Source: Pseudopyrenochaeta lycopersici (lineage: Eukaryota > Ascomycota > Dothideomycetes > Pleosporales > Pseudopyrenochaetaceae). From it: DNA of 64,000 bases. Both the position numbers and the translations under genes were made by a program. Positions 32,496 to 43,824 of this stretch are shown in pieces (within the stretch, counting starts at the first letter, position 1; every line of letters begins with the position of its first letter). The notes under the pieces were generated by a model. That model saw only the letters and a list, made by a program, of their open reading frames with translations. It did no database searches and was not told the origin of the DNA. Location: NCBI GenBank assembly GCA_003313425.1, contig NHZP01000014.1:1-64000 (forward strand), in the 5' to 3' direction.

Positions 32496-34634
32496 ATGCG
32501 ACAATCGCTCATCAAGTCTTCTACGACATTATGTTCAAAGTGCAAGAGCATTGACTTTGGGCAGCCTGCTGCCGACGACCTGAGTTTGCCCGAATATAAC
32601 CACCATTCTTATCGCGACCTCTTGACTTCAGCTAAGACATGCAATCTATGCCGACTTATTCGAGATGGAATTCGCAGATACTCTGGGGGCGGCTACCTCA
32701 CGGAGCCTGGCTATCGGGATATTGACGAAGAGATCCTTCAGCGCGCTAGCTCTACACCGCACTGGAACCAAATAGCGCCGGACACCATACAAATTTGTGA
32801 CGACGGGAGAAGTGAGATGCTGAGTTTATCGAGTTCTTTAACAGCGGAGGAGAAGAATTCTCTGCGGTATCTATATGTCAACGTTGGACTTACGCAGATA
32901 GCGCACTGCAACCTTAATTGGTTCTCCTCTCATGGTACGTAAAGTAGCCTTCGAATAAATTAGCAAGATGTATCATGCATCAATTTCGTGCCTAACATTG
33001 CCTCTCTAGAACCCGTTGCAATCCGCCACCGTATTCCTGAGGATCAGAAACCGAAGGATGAAGAAAAGTTTCACCTAATGCAGAAGTGGTTAAATGACAG
33101 CATCAAACGATCGACCTGCTGCTCAAAAGCAACTCTCCCTACAAGGGTACTGGATCTTGGATCTAATGATTCTTTGTTAACAGCTCCTATTCGATTGCGA
33201 GTAACTAATTTTGGCGAAAAGGGTGACTATTTCACGTTGAGCTACCGCTGGGGCGCAATGCCATGGTTTACAACAACAACGGAAACTTTGAAAGCTCGCT
33301 GTCAAAGAATTGATCTACGAGACTTGCCTGTGATTTTCAGGGATGCAGTGACAGTTGCAAGAAGGATGTCTGTTCGGTATCTCTGGATTGACGCGTTATG
33401 TATTCTTCAGGACAACCTTTCTGATTGGTCTCAAGAATCTGTACGAATGGGAGATATCTTCCAAAACTCTTTGTGTACTCTTGCTATCCATCACCCCAAT
33501 TCGAACACCGAGGGATTTCTCTCCTCCGCACTAAATGGAGCCGAAAAAGTTGAGGTAAATTTGCGTCCCGCCGGGTGCCTTGTCAAAGAGGTCTCATTTG
33601 CTTCCTTTCTTCGCTTACCAGGGATCTTTGAGCTCGAGATCGATGATAGTCCTCTTAGTCAACGAGGGTGGGTGCTCCAAGAGCGATTTCTCTCTATGCG
33701 CATCCTACATTTTGCACAATCCGAGATCTACTGGGAAGACACGCATGGGATCCTATCCGAACCTAGCAGTTTACCACCTAAGGAGGATCATAAATTCACA
33801 CTACCACCCTGCTGTTCAATGCCTTGTCGATTCAGGCGAGGCTCGTATGGTCGCAATGAAGCCAAGAATCGCTCTTGGTCGGCTATAGAAGAATGGCTAC
33901 AGATTGTGGAGAGGTATTCTCGTTGTGATCTGACAAACGAGTCTGATAAACTTCCAGCAATTGCAGGCATTGCATCGGTTTTTCAAAAACGCACAGGATA
34001 CTCATATTTTGCTGGTATGTGGTCCGAGGATATACATTGTGGGCTTCTCTGGCTGGGTCTTGGTGCCAAACTTCGACACCCGAAAACGAGACGTGCACCA
34101 TCATGGGCTTGGCCCTGCTATGATGGACCTTTGCACTTTCCAGTCAAGACGCCAGAAGACCTCCGCTTTGCTGACGACCAGCACATCTCAGATATCAACT
34201 TTGTTGGTATTAGTGACCTTCCCTTGTTCGAAGCGAATGCGCACATGTTATCATTGAACTGGACAGAGGCGCGGTACGCTATAAAGATTCGTGCTTCGAT
34301 CCGAGAAATAAGATCTTTTGGTGGGAAGACGGATCGGCTGGCCTGCGAATATTTTCCTGAGGATGCATCCCTTCACTGTGTGTACGACGATGCCAATGAC
34401 TTTCCAATCGGATGGGCTTGTCTAGATCTGGAGGAGTCGCTAAGCATATCAGAAGCTACCATTTGGTGTGCGAAAATCGCACACACGGACAATCCCTTGA
34501 CCTGGATTACCTGGGTCCTATTTCTTGTTCCAGCTGACCAGAGAATGAACGAATATCGGAGGCTGGGAATGGGTGCGATTAAGCTCAAATCTTGGTTTGA
34601 CCATCTAGAGCCTGTTGTCATTGAAATCGTGTAA
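32496..34634 (+). CDS. HET-domain protein, two exons
   Basis: Exon 1 32496-32934 and exon 2 33010-34634 give 687 aa. The 75-bp intron has donor GTACGT, branch CCTAAC and acceptor CTCTAG, and splicing joins HE/PVAIRHRIPEDQ in frame. The N-terminus has a CSKCKSID...CNLCRLI Cys motif. The HET domain follows at about residues 215-370 with YFTLSYRWG, LWIDALCILQDNLSDW, MGDIFQNS, and then SQRGWVLQERFLSMRILHF. C-terminal blocks SDKLPAIAGIASVFQ, YFAGMWSEDI and APSWAW complete the usual family order. The expected role is non-self recognition with induced cell death. All motifs are intact, so it is probably functional. It is not a duplicate of the gene at 11.8 kb at DNA level. Confidence 0.93.
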
Positions 34635-35395
34635 AGGGTTGTATGGCGCAACTGCTAGGACAGAGCCCTCCGACATCGCTTGCCGCGATGCTTGTGACTC
34701 GGAAGCTGCAAATCTCATCTCAACAAGGACAAAGGCAGCAGTCACAACTCTCGAAGCTACACCATATAGAATTCCACATAAGCTTCCCCGGGTAATTCTT
34801 TTAGCAATTTCCCTCCTTATTAAACTCCTTTGTACCTATCTAACCCTAATAACCCTAAGGACTAGGCTATAACTATATAGAACTAGTCCTAACACTTCTA
34901 TGCATTTTTAGTTAGAGTTGTAGGAGTATGTAATTGATTCGACCGGAGTCCGAATTAGGAGGAGTCCCTACTCAACTGATAACGTGACCGACTTCAAATA
35001 GGGTGCGCACTCTGCTTACATTCTCAGAATGGTTAGAGATGGCTTGTTTGCACTGGGAGAAGTGACGCTGATATGCTTGGACGCATTGAGCATATCCTGT
35101 TCGGCTCTGAAATATCGTTTCTTGAATCTACTTTTGTCGTCGCATTAGCACCCTGACCACATGCGGCAAGCTCTAAGCGGCGCACGTCCATTAGCCGTGC
35201 GTGGTCAAACTTTGTTGAGTGGCGGGGCTCTAGCGAAAGGCGCATATCTGGTTCAAAGATCAGGGCTGAACGAGGAAATTTTTGGGATCATCAACGCTTT
35301 CGAACTGCTGAGAAGCAAGAAGGGACACGTCTAGGCAAGTTCTTGAGGCTAGACAAAACGACTTCTACAGCGGGCAACATGTCTACCGTGACATA
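34635..35395. other. Intergenic, no supported gene
   Basis: Downstream flank of the HET gene; AT-rich around 34790-34900 (CTAACCCTAATAACCCTAAGG at about 34840-34860). No coding relics recognised. Confidence 0.4.
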
Positions 35396-35975
35396 CTAAC
35401 ACCCACCGACCCAACTCAACTTTGGGGCCTCATAATACTCTGAACACAGGGTATTCGTCACCCTTCTCAACCGGAACGGCATTGTAATGCAATTGCGACC
35501 GCAGAGTTCTCGGGCTCCAGCAGTGTGAACGCAAAAGCAGCGTTCTTGTGCTTTGTATCGACCCAGAAACCTCCCGCTAGAATTCTGACCGTGCGACGAG
35601 ACGCGCTCGTAGTCACTGTGGTGGCAGACCACGCCTTCGAACTTGGTCGTTGCCAGCGTCGCATTGGTGATGGTCAGAGCTTTCACTTCGCCCACGAAGT
35701 CCTCCTTCAACTCATCGACCTTTACGCCGAGATACCAAAGATGTATGCGGTAGGGCGCGAGCGGAACAGAACGGTCTCGGAGGGTGTGTTGTTACGGAAG
35801 AGAACAGAGACGTCTATTAGATCACCAGATGACGCTTCGATGAACGTGAATGTAGCGTTTGTGGTGCGCGACCGATCTGTAACAACGATGTCATGGCTGC
35901 TTTCCGCGAATGCTTCGCGTCCATTCTCTATGGTGCTGTAAACCTCCTCGAATCGCTCAACAGCAGTGCTGATGA
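35396..35975 (-). pseudogene. Unrecognised coding relic, two frames
   Basis: Directly downstream of the Copia fragment the minus strand reads TNATFTFIEASSGDLIDVSV ... RPTAYIFG in one frame. Then, after a shift at about 35715-35735, VDELKEDFVGEVKALTITNA ... GQNSSGRFLGRYK reads in another. Composition is protein-like throughout, so this is probably a gene broken by one frameshift, possibly by the retroelement insertion beside it. The family is not recognised. Confidence 0.4.
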
Positions 35976-35984
35976 TCGCCTCCG

Positions 35985-36600
35985 CAGCCAAGTTCTCCCA
36001 ATTGTTTGAGGGTAGCGCTTTGGTAAGTTCATCTGCTAGCATTTGTGAGGACTCTACGTATTTAACTATAATTCGTCCAAGCAATACTTCTTGTTGTAGC
36101 CAGTGGTTGTGGATGTCTACATGTCGAAGTTTGGTTTAAAATTTTGCAATCTCTTCCGTAACAAGTCGAATTGTCTGTGTATTGTCGCATTGAATTGTAA
36201 TGGTCGACTCCTGCAATGATATCTGGAGCTCATTGAGAAGTCGCGAGGTAAAGATAACTTCCTTTGCTACTTGGGAGAGTGCGAGCAGTTCTGCTTCAGT
36301 CATTGAGGTAGTGACCGTGTCCTGTTTACTTGCTCTCCAGGTAATAAGCCCACCGAATAGCTTAATCACATTGTCAGATACAAGGTGCGTGCCTAGAAAG
36401 AGTATGCTGTTAGATCTACAGCGAGGGTACGCGATACTGTATTGTAGTACAAAGCTGTCAATAAGCGCCATCGATCCGTCCCAGGATACCACTTACTCCT
36501 CCGGTGGTCGAATCTCTAGTCTCGTTCGCCCATACCTTCAAGTTCATATCAAATCCCTACGGCAGCTGTGCTGGTATCTCTTCCAGAACTAGCTCTCTTA
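35985..36600 (-). mobile_element. Ty1/Copia retrotransposon pol 3' fragment
   Basis: The minus strand encodes the end of a Copia polyprotein. The RNase H part has IKLFGGLITWRASKQDTVTT, SMTEAELLALSQVAKEVIF and IQCDNTQTIRLVTEEIAKF, then a stop at 36136-36138, and GRIIVKYVESSQMLADELTKALP at the very end. The sequence upstream (36490-36600) is more decayed. No gag, integrase or full LTRs are nearby, so this is a truncated relic. Confidence 0.85.
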
Positions 36601-37727
36601 GCTCCTATTCAGACTAGTGTCAAAATAAAGGACCGTACGTAGCAGTTTGATAGCGGCTTAGAAAGATTGCAATAAGAATTTGGGAATTTACTATGTATGT
36701 TCTGGTCCTGTAACATACAAAGTATGTCACTAGCGTTGAAATAATTCTTTAATTCTTTTGAGAGGCAGCAAAGTATTATAATGCAGATATTAACGCTTCA
36801 AGCTTATTACTGAATTTACTTAGGTAGATAACTTAAATTTTAGTACCTAGAATTTTAAGATAGCTGTTAATTATTTAAGACCGCCTGAATGCTTTTTACT
36901 GTTCACTAATTGGACTCCTTAGGGAACAATACAACTCCACAAATAATTATAATCCGCTCCTCTGCCCTTGGTAGCTTGCGTGTGGTTCTGAGACCTTTCT
37001 GTTATGTATAATTTACCTCATGCAACTGGGAACTATAGTCTACCTTCTTTGCATAGATTTGCTGTTATTATACAAGCTTCTTTGAAGCCTACTGCTTACC
37101 TGCTATGCACGTACGCTTTTTCTTTGATTACAGGTTTGAACAGAGTCCAGCGCAGCCCCTGGTGGCGAGCCTGCAGAAACGACAGACTGTTAATTGCTGC
37201 GGATGACGTCGCTTCGGCCCCGCACAACTTTGAATTTTCTAAGGCAATATTATATTACATGACGATTTTGACGAAGGATGATTTGTGAAATATGTGTATG
37301 GCAGAAAAAGGCTACAGCTTGGTTACTTATTCTTACGAGACTTTGACAATTGGCGACAACCCTTGGAATTAGTAGCGTAGCCTAGGTGTTCCATCGACTA
37401 AACTTAGATTTTGATTTCCATGATTACCGTGGGTATGTTACCTCTACCTATCTTAATTCTTATGAACAACCTTCAGAGTTGCATTGAAATACACAGAATT
37501 GAACCAATGTTCACGAACTTTTCAGGCTCCATGATAGAAATAGAACTTGTTCATAGTACGTATTTCCGTGGCTTGCTCCAGATTTTAGGAAGATATGGGA
37601 GGATACTGAAATCTCAAGACATCGATATATCTTAATCTTGTACCTAGTGGATATTACTAGATAGGATCTCAGTGTAGTCTACGGTATTCTTAAATATTGG
37701 ATTAGCATTCTATGCAGCCCTACTACT
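36601..37727. other. AT-rich decayed intergenic DNA
   Basis: Short frames only, no motifs. It probably includes more of the decayed retroelement next to the Copia fragment; nothing could be aligned by eye. Confidence 0.4.
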
Positions 37728-39069
37728 TTATAGACTTAACCTGGCGGAAGGATTCTCAGCGATCGTATCTCTGCCTGGAAGAACAGCCAGCCCTGCAATT
37801 TTGTCAGTAGGACTAATCCTAAGAATTCTTATTGAAGTTTGCTGTTCTGACTTACAACCATCAATGTCCTCTTTGACAGTTGGCGGTATTGTACATTTCG
37901 TAGCGTCCTCGGGAGTTTGGCTCTTCAACACATCGCACACGTCGCCATTGCACCGGGCGTTCATAGCACGTTGAAGTGAATTGCCTTCCCAGCCGAAGAC
38001 ATAATCTCCGTGCTGTCCATATCCGTTCCTGATCAGTATTTTTAGGGTCGTGTTCTTTGTAGTCGCACTTGAAGAATATCCTCTTACCGATCGCCTGTGC
38101 TATATACAAAAGGCTGCGAACCATCCTCTGGCCATAGGTCCGCATCATTAAAGATTTGGGTCTTTTCAATTCATTGAGTTAGCAAAATATCCGTGTGAAG
38201 CGTCGCATGAAATATTTCTAAGCTCGTAGTATGAACCAGGCAGCCAATCTAAGCCATGATACCAGATTTTCGGCGCACGATACGTGTAGAAGACGGGAAT
38301 AAGAAAGTATTAAACTTACATTCCACATGACTTCGTACATTACTTGGGGTATAACCACCGGGTGGCTCGCTGGGCAGCTCCCGGTTGGGCCTACATCGTT
38401 GGCTCCTGAGCCTGTCGCATATGTGACGTGGCTCATGTGGTCTGGGCTGTCCAAGTTTATCCCATCCCAACAGGTGGGAAAGGTTATGACTGAACGAATT
38501 CCGCCAACACAAAAGCCATCGGGTAACGTTTGGTTGTCTGGAAATCCGCAATTGATATTGCTATTGTCTCCTGATACTGGCATACACCGGTGGCACACCT
38601 TGCGCGCTGCGCGTGGAGAATCTGCTGTGGCGTCTCCAACAAGCATACGAAATCCTGGCTGGAATGCGGTGACCGTGGATTGGTTGTTGGCCGACGGAAT
38701 ATAATACACTGTAATACCACCATTACCACGAAGGCCCTCACTCACAAATTGAGGCACACGCCTGAATGTCCCGTTACGAGCTCGAAAATATAAAACCGCG
38801 GTCCAGTAGTTCGAGAAGTCTTCAGAGAATGTGCAGCTGGTGCATGTTGAGGCAGTGGGGAGATCGTGTGTTTTAGGGTCCATAGACGCGTTAAATGAAT
38901 TACCTCCAACGATTTGGTGAAGATGTGGTGACGGTACGGAGCCTGGGTTGACTAGAGGATCTACACGATCGATTACGAGCTGTGAACACTCGAAGCGCAT
39001 CATAGGAACCATTCCTTGGCTAGAGCCAGGCCTTAAAAGTAATAATAGGGCGATGATTATGGACTGCAT
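37728..39069 (-). CDS. Secreted DUF1996-domain protein, three exons
   Basis: Exons 39069-38320, 38161-38088 and 38028-37728 give 374 aa. A signal peptide (MQSIIIALLLLLRPGSSQ) precedes the DUF1996 domain: MMRFECSQLVIDRVDPLVNP, SPHLHQIVGGNSFNASM, SEDFSNYWTAVLYFRARNGT, CGFPDNQTLPDGFC, GGIRSVITFPTCWDGINLDS, then YEVMWN/TQIFNDADLWPEDGSQPF across intron 1 and DRNGYGQHGDYVFGW across intron 2. Intron 1 is 158 bp (GTAAGT...GAAAAG), intron 2 is 59 bp (GTAAGA...GATCAG). Both restore family sequence exactly. The biochemical role of DUF1996 is unknown; many members are extracellular, and some carry a following WSC domain, which is absent here. An upstream in-frame ATG at 39144 is less likely because it buries the signal peptide. 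Confidence 0.88.
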
Positions 39070-40836
39070 ACTGGACACAATTGCTTTTCCCTTTGAGTAA
39101 ACAATAGTCACTTGAAAAGAACAAATGAATAAAACATGAACCATAACGCTGTATGATAGATGCTAAATACATCCTGCGACTATACTTCATGGAACAACCG
39201 TTACGTGGCGGTGGTCACGTGTTTAATCTCAAATTTATTGAGGTACTCAGGTGGGGGCTCGGGAGTTGACAGTACGGCAAGACCCGAATCCTGTGTGACC
39301 TCAAAGTCATTCAAAGTTTACAAAGCAAGCAGCAACTTAATAATGAACAACTGCAGCCTGGACTAGTGGGGCTACTGAAGAACATTGACCCCACCACCAA
39401 AATAGTATTATGCTAGATACTCCCCACTCGCGCGCCTCAACAAAGGACCAACTCAGATCCTATTACTTTGGTTTTCCTCTGAATGGGCATCAACTGCGGC
39501 CCTGCTCTATTTATTGTTCGAAACCAAATTAGACTCATCATGGCCAACTTTTGAGAAGGTTCAATAGCTTCTAACTTGAAAAGATTCAAGAGCTTCTAAG
39601 TCTTTCATGTTTTAAATCACAGGCGTTCAAATGGTAGATAAACATAGGTGCACAAGCAACTCCTAGTGCACAAAGAAGAATGAAATAGAACGCGATTCGT
39701 GTAGCAGCGAGGGAAAACTGCTCTAAAGCCAGTAAGATTTGTATACTCTGTCCAGAGTGCATCACTTTCAGTGAAGCATCTACCGCCTTGAATCGCCCCT
39801 ATCATGGATATGCGCTCATAGGCATTAAGCAGACATATCCAATAGGAGTCAATTTCAGAAAGACCTTGATGCCTTGTATCATTTATATTAGGATGTTTAC
39901 ATGCCCGGTTTATTGTGGACTTCCCTGATTAAGTAGCCTTATCAGTTGCTTAGTACCAGCCGGATCAAAGAAAAACGGAATATCTACCCACAAAGGCAGT
40001 TTTCAAAACTTTAGGGGACAGAAACATAATTTAAGCCAAGATTAAGGCTTGATATATGAATGGTAACTTCTCGAGTCTAACAGAGACCTCTTTTTTAGTA
40101 ACAGATTGTTCTCCATCGTAGCTTCGCTACAGTTTTTAGAAAAGTAGGTAGAATACCGATAGGTCTTCGTACGCCTCGGCGACAAGTATGCCCGGCGAAT
40201 AGGGTAAGTAGCCACGGCAGGCCTAAGAATCCCGAGTTCGTTCTTAGGCGCGTTGTATAAATTGGCAATATGCGGGCAGCTTATGGTGGGCTGGAGTCGC
40301 AAGGTAGTAACTTTGGATGAAAACCAAATTGAAATTGCTGAATTACATGTGGGGTCTTAATTGTGGCGTGATCTTGAACTTGAGAGGCGGGTAAACCAAC
40401 AAACAGAGTTCAAAATTATCCTTCGTCGATATCGTCTGCATCAAATCTACATTTAGCAATGTTCTGGGGTTATCCTCCTCGTATATTTGGATGAAGCTAT
40501 TGTGTAAAGGTACAAGGCCCAATATCATCATACAGGGCTAAATATATGCTATGCATTGGACGAACTTCCACGAAGTCATGAATACAATAACAACTTAGAT
40601 TCAGCTCATAGCTTCGAGAAGAATCGTAATCTTCAAGGCTTAGATTAGATTACGGTCGAGTCTAACATTAATGTGCTGTTGTATTACATAGATCATAGAT
40701 TATTAATGTGAATCAGATGTCTAAAAGAATGAATCCACGCACAGCATCATGTGGGCAGTAAGGATCATAGCTCCGCTATTGACCTTGTGAACTACCTTAA
40801 CTACCTTCTTGAGAAATTTGACCTCTCTAAATCCTT
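39070..40836. other. Intergenic, no supported gene
   Basis: Promoter side of the DUF1996 gene, then decayed sequence with only short frames and no recognisable element ends. Confidence 0.4.
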
Positions 40837-41235
40837 TTGTCATCCCTTTCAGATACAGCAGTTTACTGCGGCCACAGGACGCTCCGCAGACACCTAGAGT
40901 TGAAGGATAACGCGGAAAAAGTGTACCATCGTCTTATTCCTGGCCTGATTTACCATGCAACCAATCACATTGTTAATTGGGATGAGGAGACCGGTGGCAT
41001 GGCTGTTCGATATCACATGCAACTTGTACGTTTCGCGTGGCCGCAGGAAGCAGAGAAGGTGACTGGCAAGGCGACGACCCTAACAAAGAATATGAATAGT
41101 TTGCTTGGAATTTGGTTCTGGTCGCCAGTGATTAATCGGTTGAAGATGACAGAAGAAGGATGGAAGATTTACGAGAGGTATATTGGGGGTTTGGTGATCA
41201 ACAAAACCCTTAATCCTGGTCCTGGGCTGAACTAA
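40837..41235 (+). CDS. Unrecognised protein, probable last exon
   Basis: The frame encodes about 130 protein-like residues including VYHRLIPGLIYHATNHIVNW, MAVRYHMQLVRFAWPQEAEK, LLGIWFWSPVINRLKMTEEG and YERYIGGLVINKTLNPGPG. It begins directly after CCCTTTCAG, a strong splice acceptor (about 40845-40853), so this is probably the final exon of a gene whose upstream exon is lost or unrecognised. No family assigned. Upstream 300 bases show no matching start exon, so it may be a gene fragment. Confidence 0.45.
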   Translation: MSSLSDTAVYCGHRTLRRHLELKDNAEKVYHRLIPGLIYHATNHIVNWDEETGGMAVRYHMQLVRFAWPQEAEKVTGKATTLTKNMNSLLGIWFWSPVINRLKMTEEGWKIYERYIGGLVINKTLNPGPGLN

Positions 41236-42347
41236 GCTGTTTGTTACTATACGATGTATGAAATTCCATCGAGCTACCTATCTGAAAACAATTTCCCCAA
41301 AGTAAAGGGTACATGATAGATCTATTCGAGAACAATGAGAGTCCGTTGGCATTATACACGATATTACACAGACACAACTGGAGTCAGAGGGAAGCAAGGA
41401 AATTATGAGTGACAACTGCATAAGCAACCCATAGTGGGTTCCTTGTCGTCCTGGTTGTCAATTCCGCTTGGATATTATGCCCAGGTAATAGACACGAATA
41501 TGATAACACATGTTTCATATCGTTGTAACTACAAAAATATTAATGTTAAATACCTCTATGAATACCCCACTAAGAGAGCCAATTTTTTGTCTTTGTCTAT
41601 GCAAAGTCCGCTAATACTCACAGACTACTACTGCCGTTTTTAGATCTACTTCAAGAACGTCTTTGCCCTTCAAAGGAGCTTAGAAAACTAGTCCGCGAGA
41701 GATATCTAGTAGAGAATGGTGGCGATTGTTAGAGGCAACCACGCAGTGACTGGTGCGCTTCGCGGAGCATGAGATTTAAACTTAAGTGGGGCTAATAACA
41801 TGTCTTCGCTGTGTCGTGCTTCGGAGTGTCTTGTAGCTCTATGGACATAATCTCTGAATAAACATTAGATGCACTTCTCATAATGCTGCGCGCAGGATTT
41901 TAATGTTTCATAGTCATAATTGCACAGCACAGCATTTCTCTTCTATGAGCAGATACTCTTGTAGGTGTTATTTAGGGGTTGGCATTTTTTGGTATACAAC
42001 GATTGGAAATAGAAGCGATTAATGATGTATCTGCGCACGAGACACATCAAAATTAGCAAAATGCCCTTAATTTTGTGAACGCGTGTAATTTTCCAAAGTT
42101 TCTAGATTGGAATCTAATATCTGAAAAGCACAATGTTTAAGTACCAACACAAAGCAATACAAATGGCATTGTGTTCACAAGCAATCATTATTGATATGTT
42201 AATTTCTGTAGTTATAATATCTAATAAGGTATATCTAGAAGTAGGCTTTACATATAAAAGCGTCTAAACTCTCTTTTACCATAAAGAGAACAAAAAAAGG
42301 AGAAGACATACAATGCGTGTCTTGCTCTAACGAGAAGCTGCTCTTAT
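41236..42347. other. Intergenic, AT-rich
   Basis: No coding evidence. It marks the left boundary between decayed repeat DNA and the gene set running from 42.3 kb to the right edge. Confidence 0.45.
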
Positions 42348-43824
42348 TTACACCTCAACCCGACAGTCTACCTCAGCGCCGCGCCGAAGCAGCAGCGCAA
42401 CGATGCGCTCATGTCCGGCGCACCCGGCTACATGCAGCGCGGTCCACCCGTTCGTCGCCTTGAAGCGCACATCGGCGCCTGCATCCAATAGCATCTGCAC
42501 AACAGGCTCACAGCCAGCCATGGCGGCCAGGTGCAGCGGTGTCTGGCCGCTGGTGTCGATGGCGTTGGGATTGCTAAGTGGCGGCGGCTGCTTCATCTCC
42601 ACAGCATTCGAGAGTTGCGGCTCATCCCCAGGAAACGCTGACAAGGACGAGGGAGAAGGGGACCTTGTTGATAACGAAGACGAAGAAGATGATGACCATG
42701 ATCGTAGAGGCGCTCGCTGCAAACCCAATAGCGCTGCAACGGCGCCCTCGTGACCACCGGCGGCGGCAAGATGCAGCGGTGTGGCGCCACTCACATCACG
42801 CAGCGCTGCCACACCCGACTTCATGGCTTGCATACTCGTTTCATCGGCATTATCGCTTGTGCCTGCTACGGCGTCAAGCAAGAGGCCAATAGCGGCTGCG
42901 TTGCCGCGGGCAGCAGCAATGTGTAGAGGCGTGGCGCCGCAGAAGTCTTGGGCGAAAACATCTGCACGCTGGGCTAGCAGCATCGATACAACGGGCAGAC
43001 GGTCCTGCTCGACAGCCAGGTGTAGCGTAGTCCAGCCGTCATTGAGTGGCTTAGTCGCTACTGCTACCGTCGCTGAATCGGAGGCACAATAGGATGAAGA
43101 AGAGGAATTGGAAGAAAATGGCAGCGATGTCAGTTGGTCGAGCGTGCAGGTAGAGGACTGCTCAGCGGGGAAATCGAGGCTGAAATATGGAATGGCGCTG
43201 TCTGGGTGGATGGGCGTGGGGTTGAGGAGAGACTGCATGTCGGCGAGCGGGTCGAAAGCGGTCACGGGATCGTCGTGCCATAGTGCTTGCGGGGAAAAAG
43301 AGCATTCGCCGGTAGTTGCAGCAATGAAAAGAGACGGCGGAGCACTTAGAGGATGCGGCGGGGTCGTAGGGACGCTAAGACTGTTGCTGTGGTTGTGCTC
43401 ATGGTCGTAGGGTGCGTTGTTTTTTTCACACGAGGAGAGGGTCGAGGAGCTGCGGGAGCGACGTGCGGGGCGGGGCGGAGTGAGGGCGGGCACTGGCGGA
43501 AGCGTTGGGCTGCACGTGGCCTGACGTGACACAAGCCTGCTATTGATGCGCTCCAGCTCAGCAATGCGCCGCTTAAGTTTGTGTCCTGTGAGCTCTCAGT
43601 ATTGAAGCTCCCAAAGCAGCCTCTTGGCCCGACTTACGATATATCCTTTGCGCGTTCCGGTTTTGTACCTTCTTGCGCTGTGTCGAGTCTGCAATGTGCT
43701 TCCATTCGTCGGGCGACTTGGCCGCTGCGGCGCTGGAGGCGGCGTCGGGGACGCAATCAACGTCCATATCAATCCACTGTTCCGGATCCATTGCTTGGGG
43801 GCTGTAGCCCATGAGCTCCGTCAT
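42348..43824 (-). CDS. bZIP-ankyrin transcription factor (ToxE-like)
   Basis: Exon 1 43824-43638 and exon 2 43585-42348 (intron 52 bp, GTAAGT...CTCACAG) give 474 aa. The N-terminus has a bZIP basic region, QRKKVQNRNAQRIYR (about residues 49-63), followed across the splice by a short zipper (L-x6-L-x6-L in LKRRIAELERINSRL). A long Ser/Pro-rich linker leads to about five ankyrin repeats at the C-terminus (DGWTTLH, CGATPLH, SGATPLH, SGQTPLH, NGWTALH). The combination of a bZIP basic region with C-terminal ankyrin repeats is known from pathway regulators of cyclic-peptide clusters such as TOXE of the HC-toxin locus. With an NRPS and FAS gene nearby, it is the probable nuclear activator of the cluster. 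ATGs upstream in frame (to 44004) leave the start open; 43824 is preferred because the residues before it look non-coding. Confidence 0.87.
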
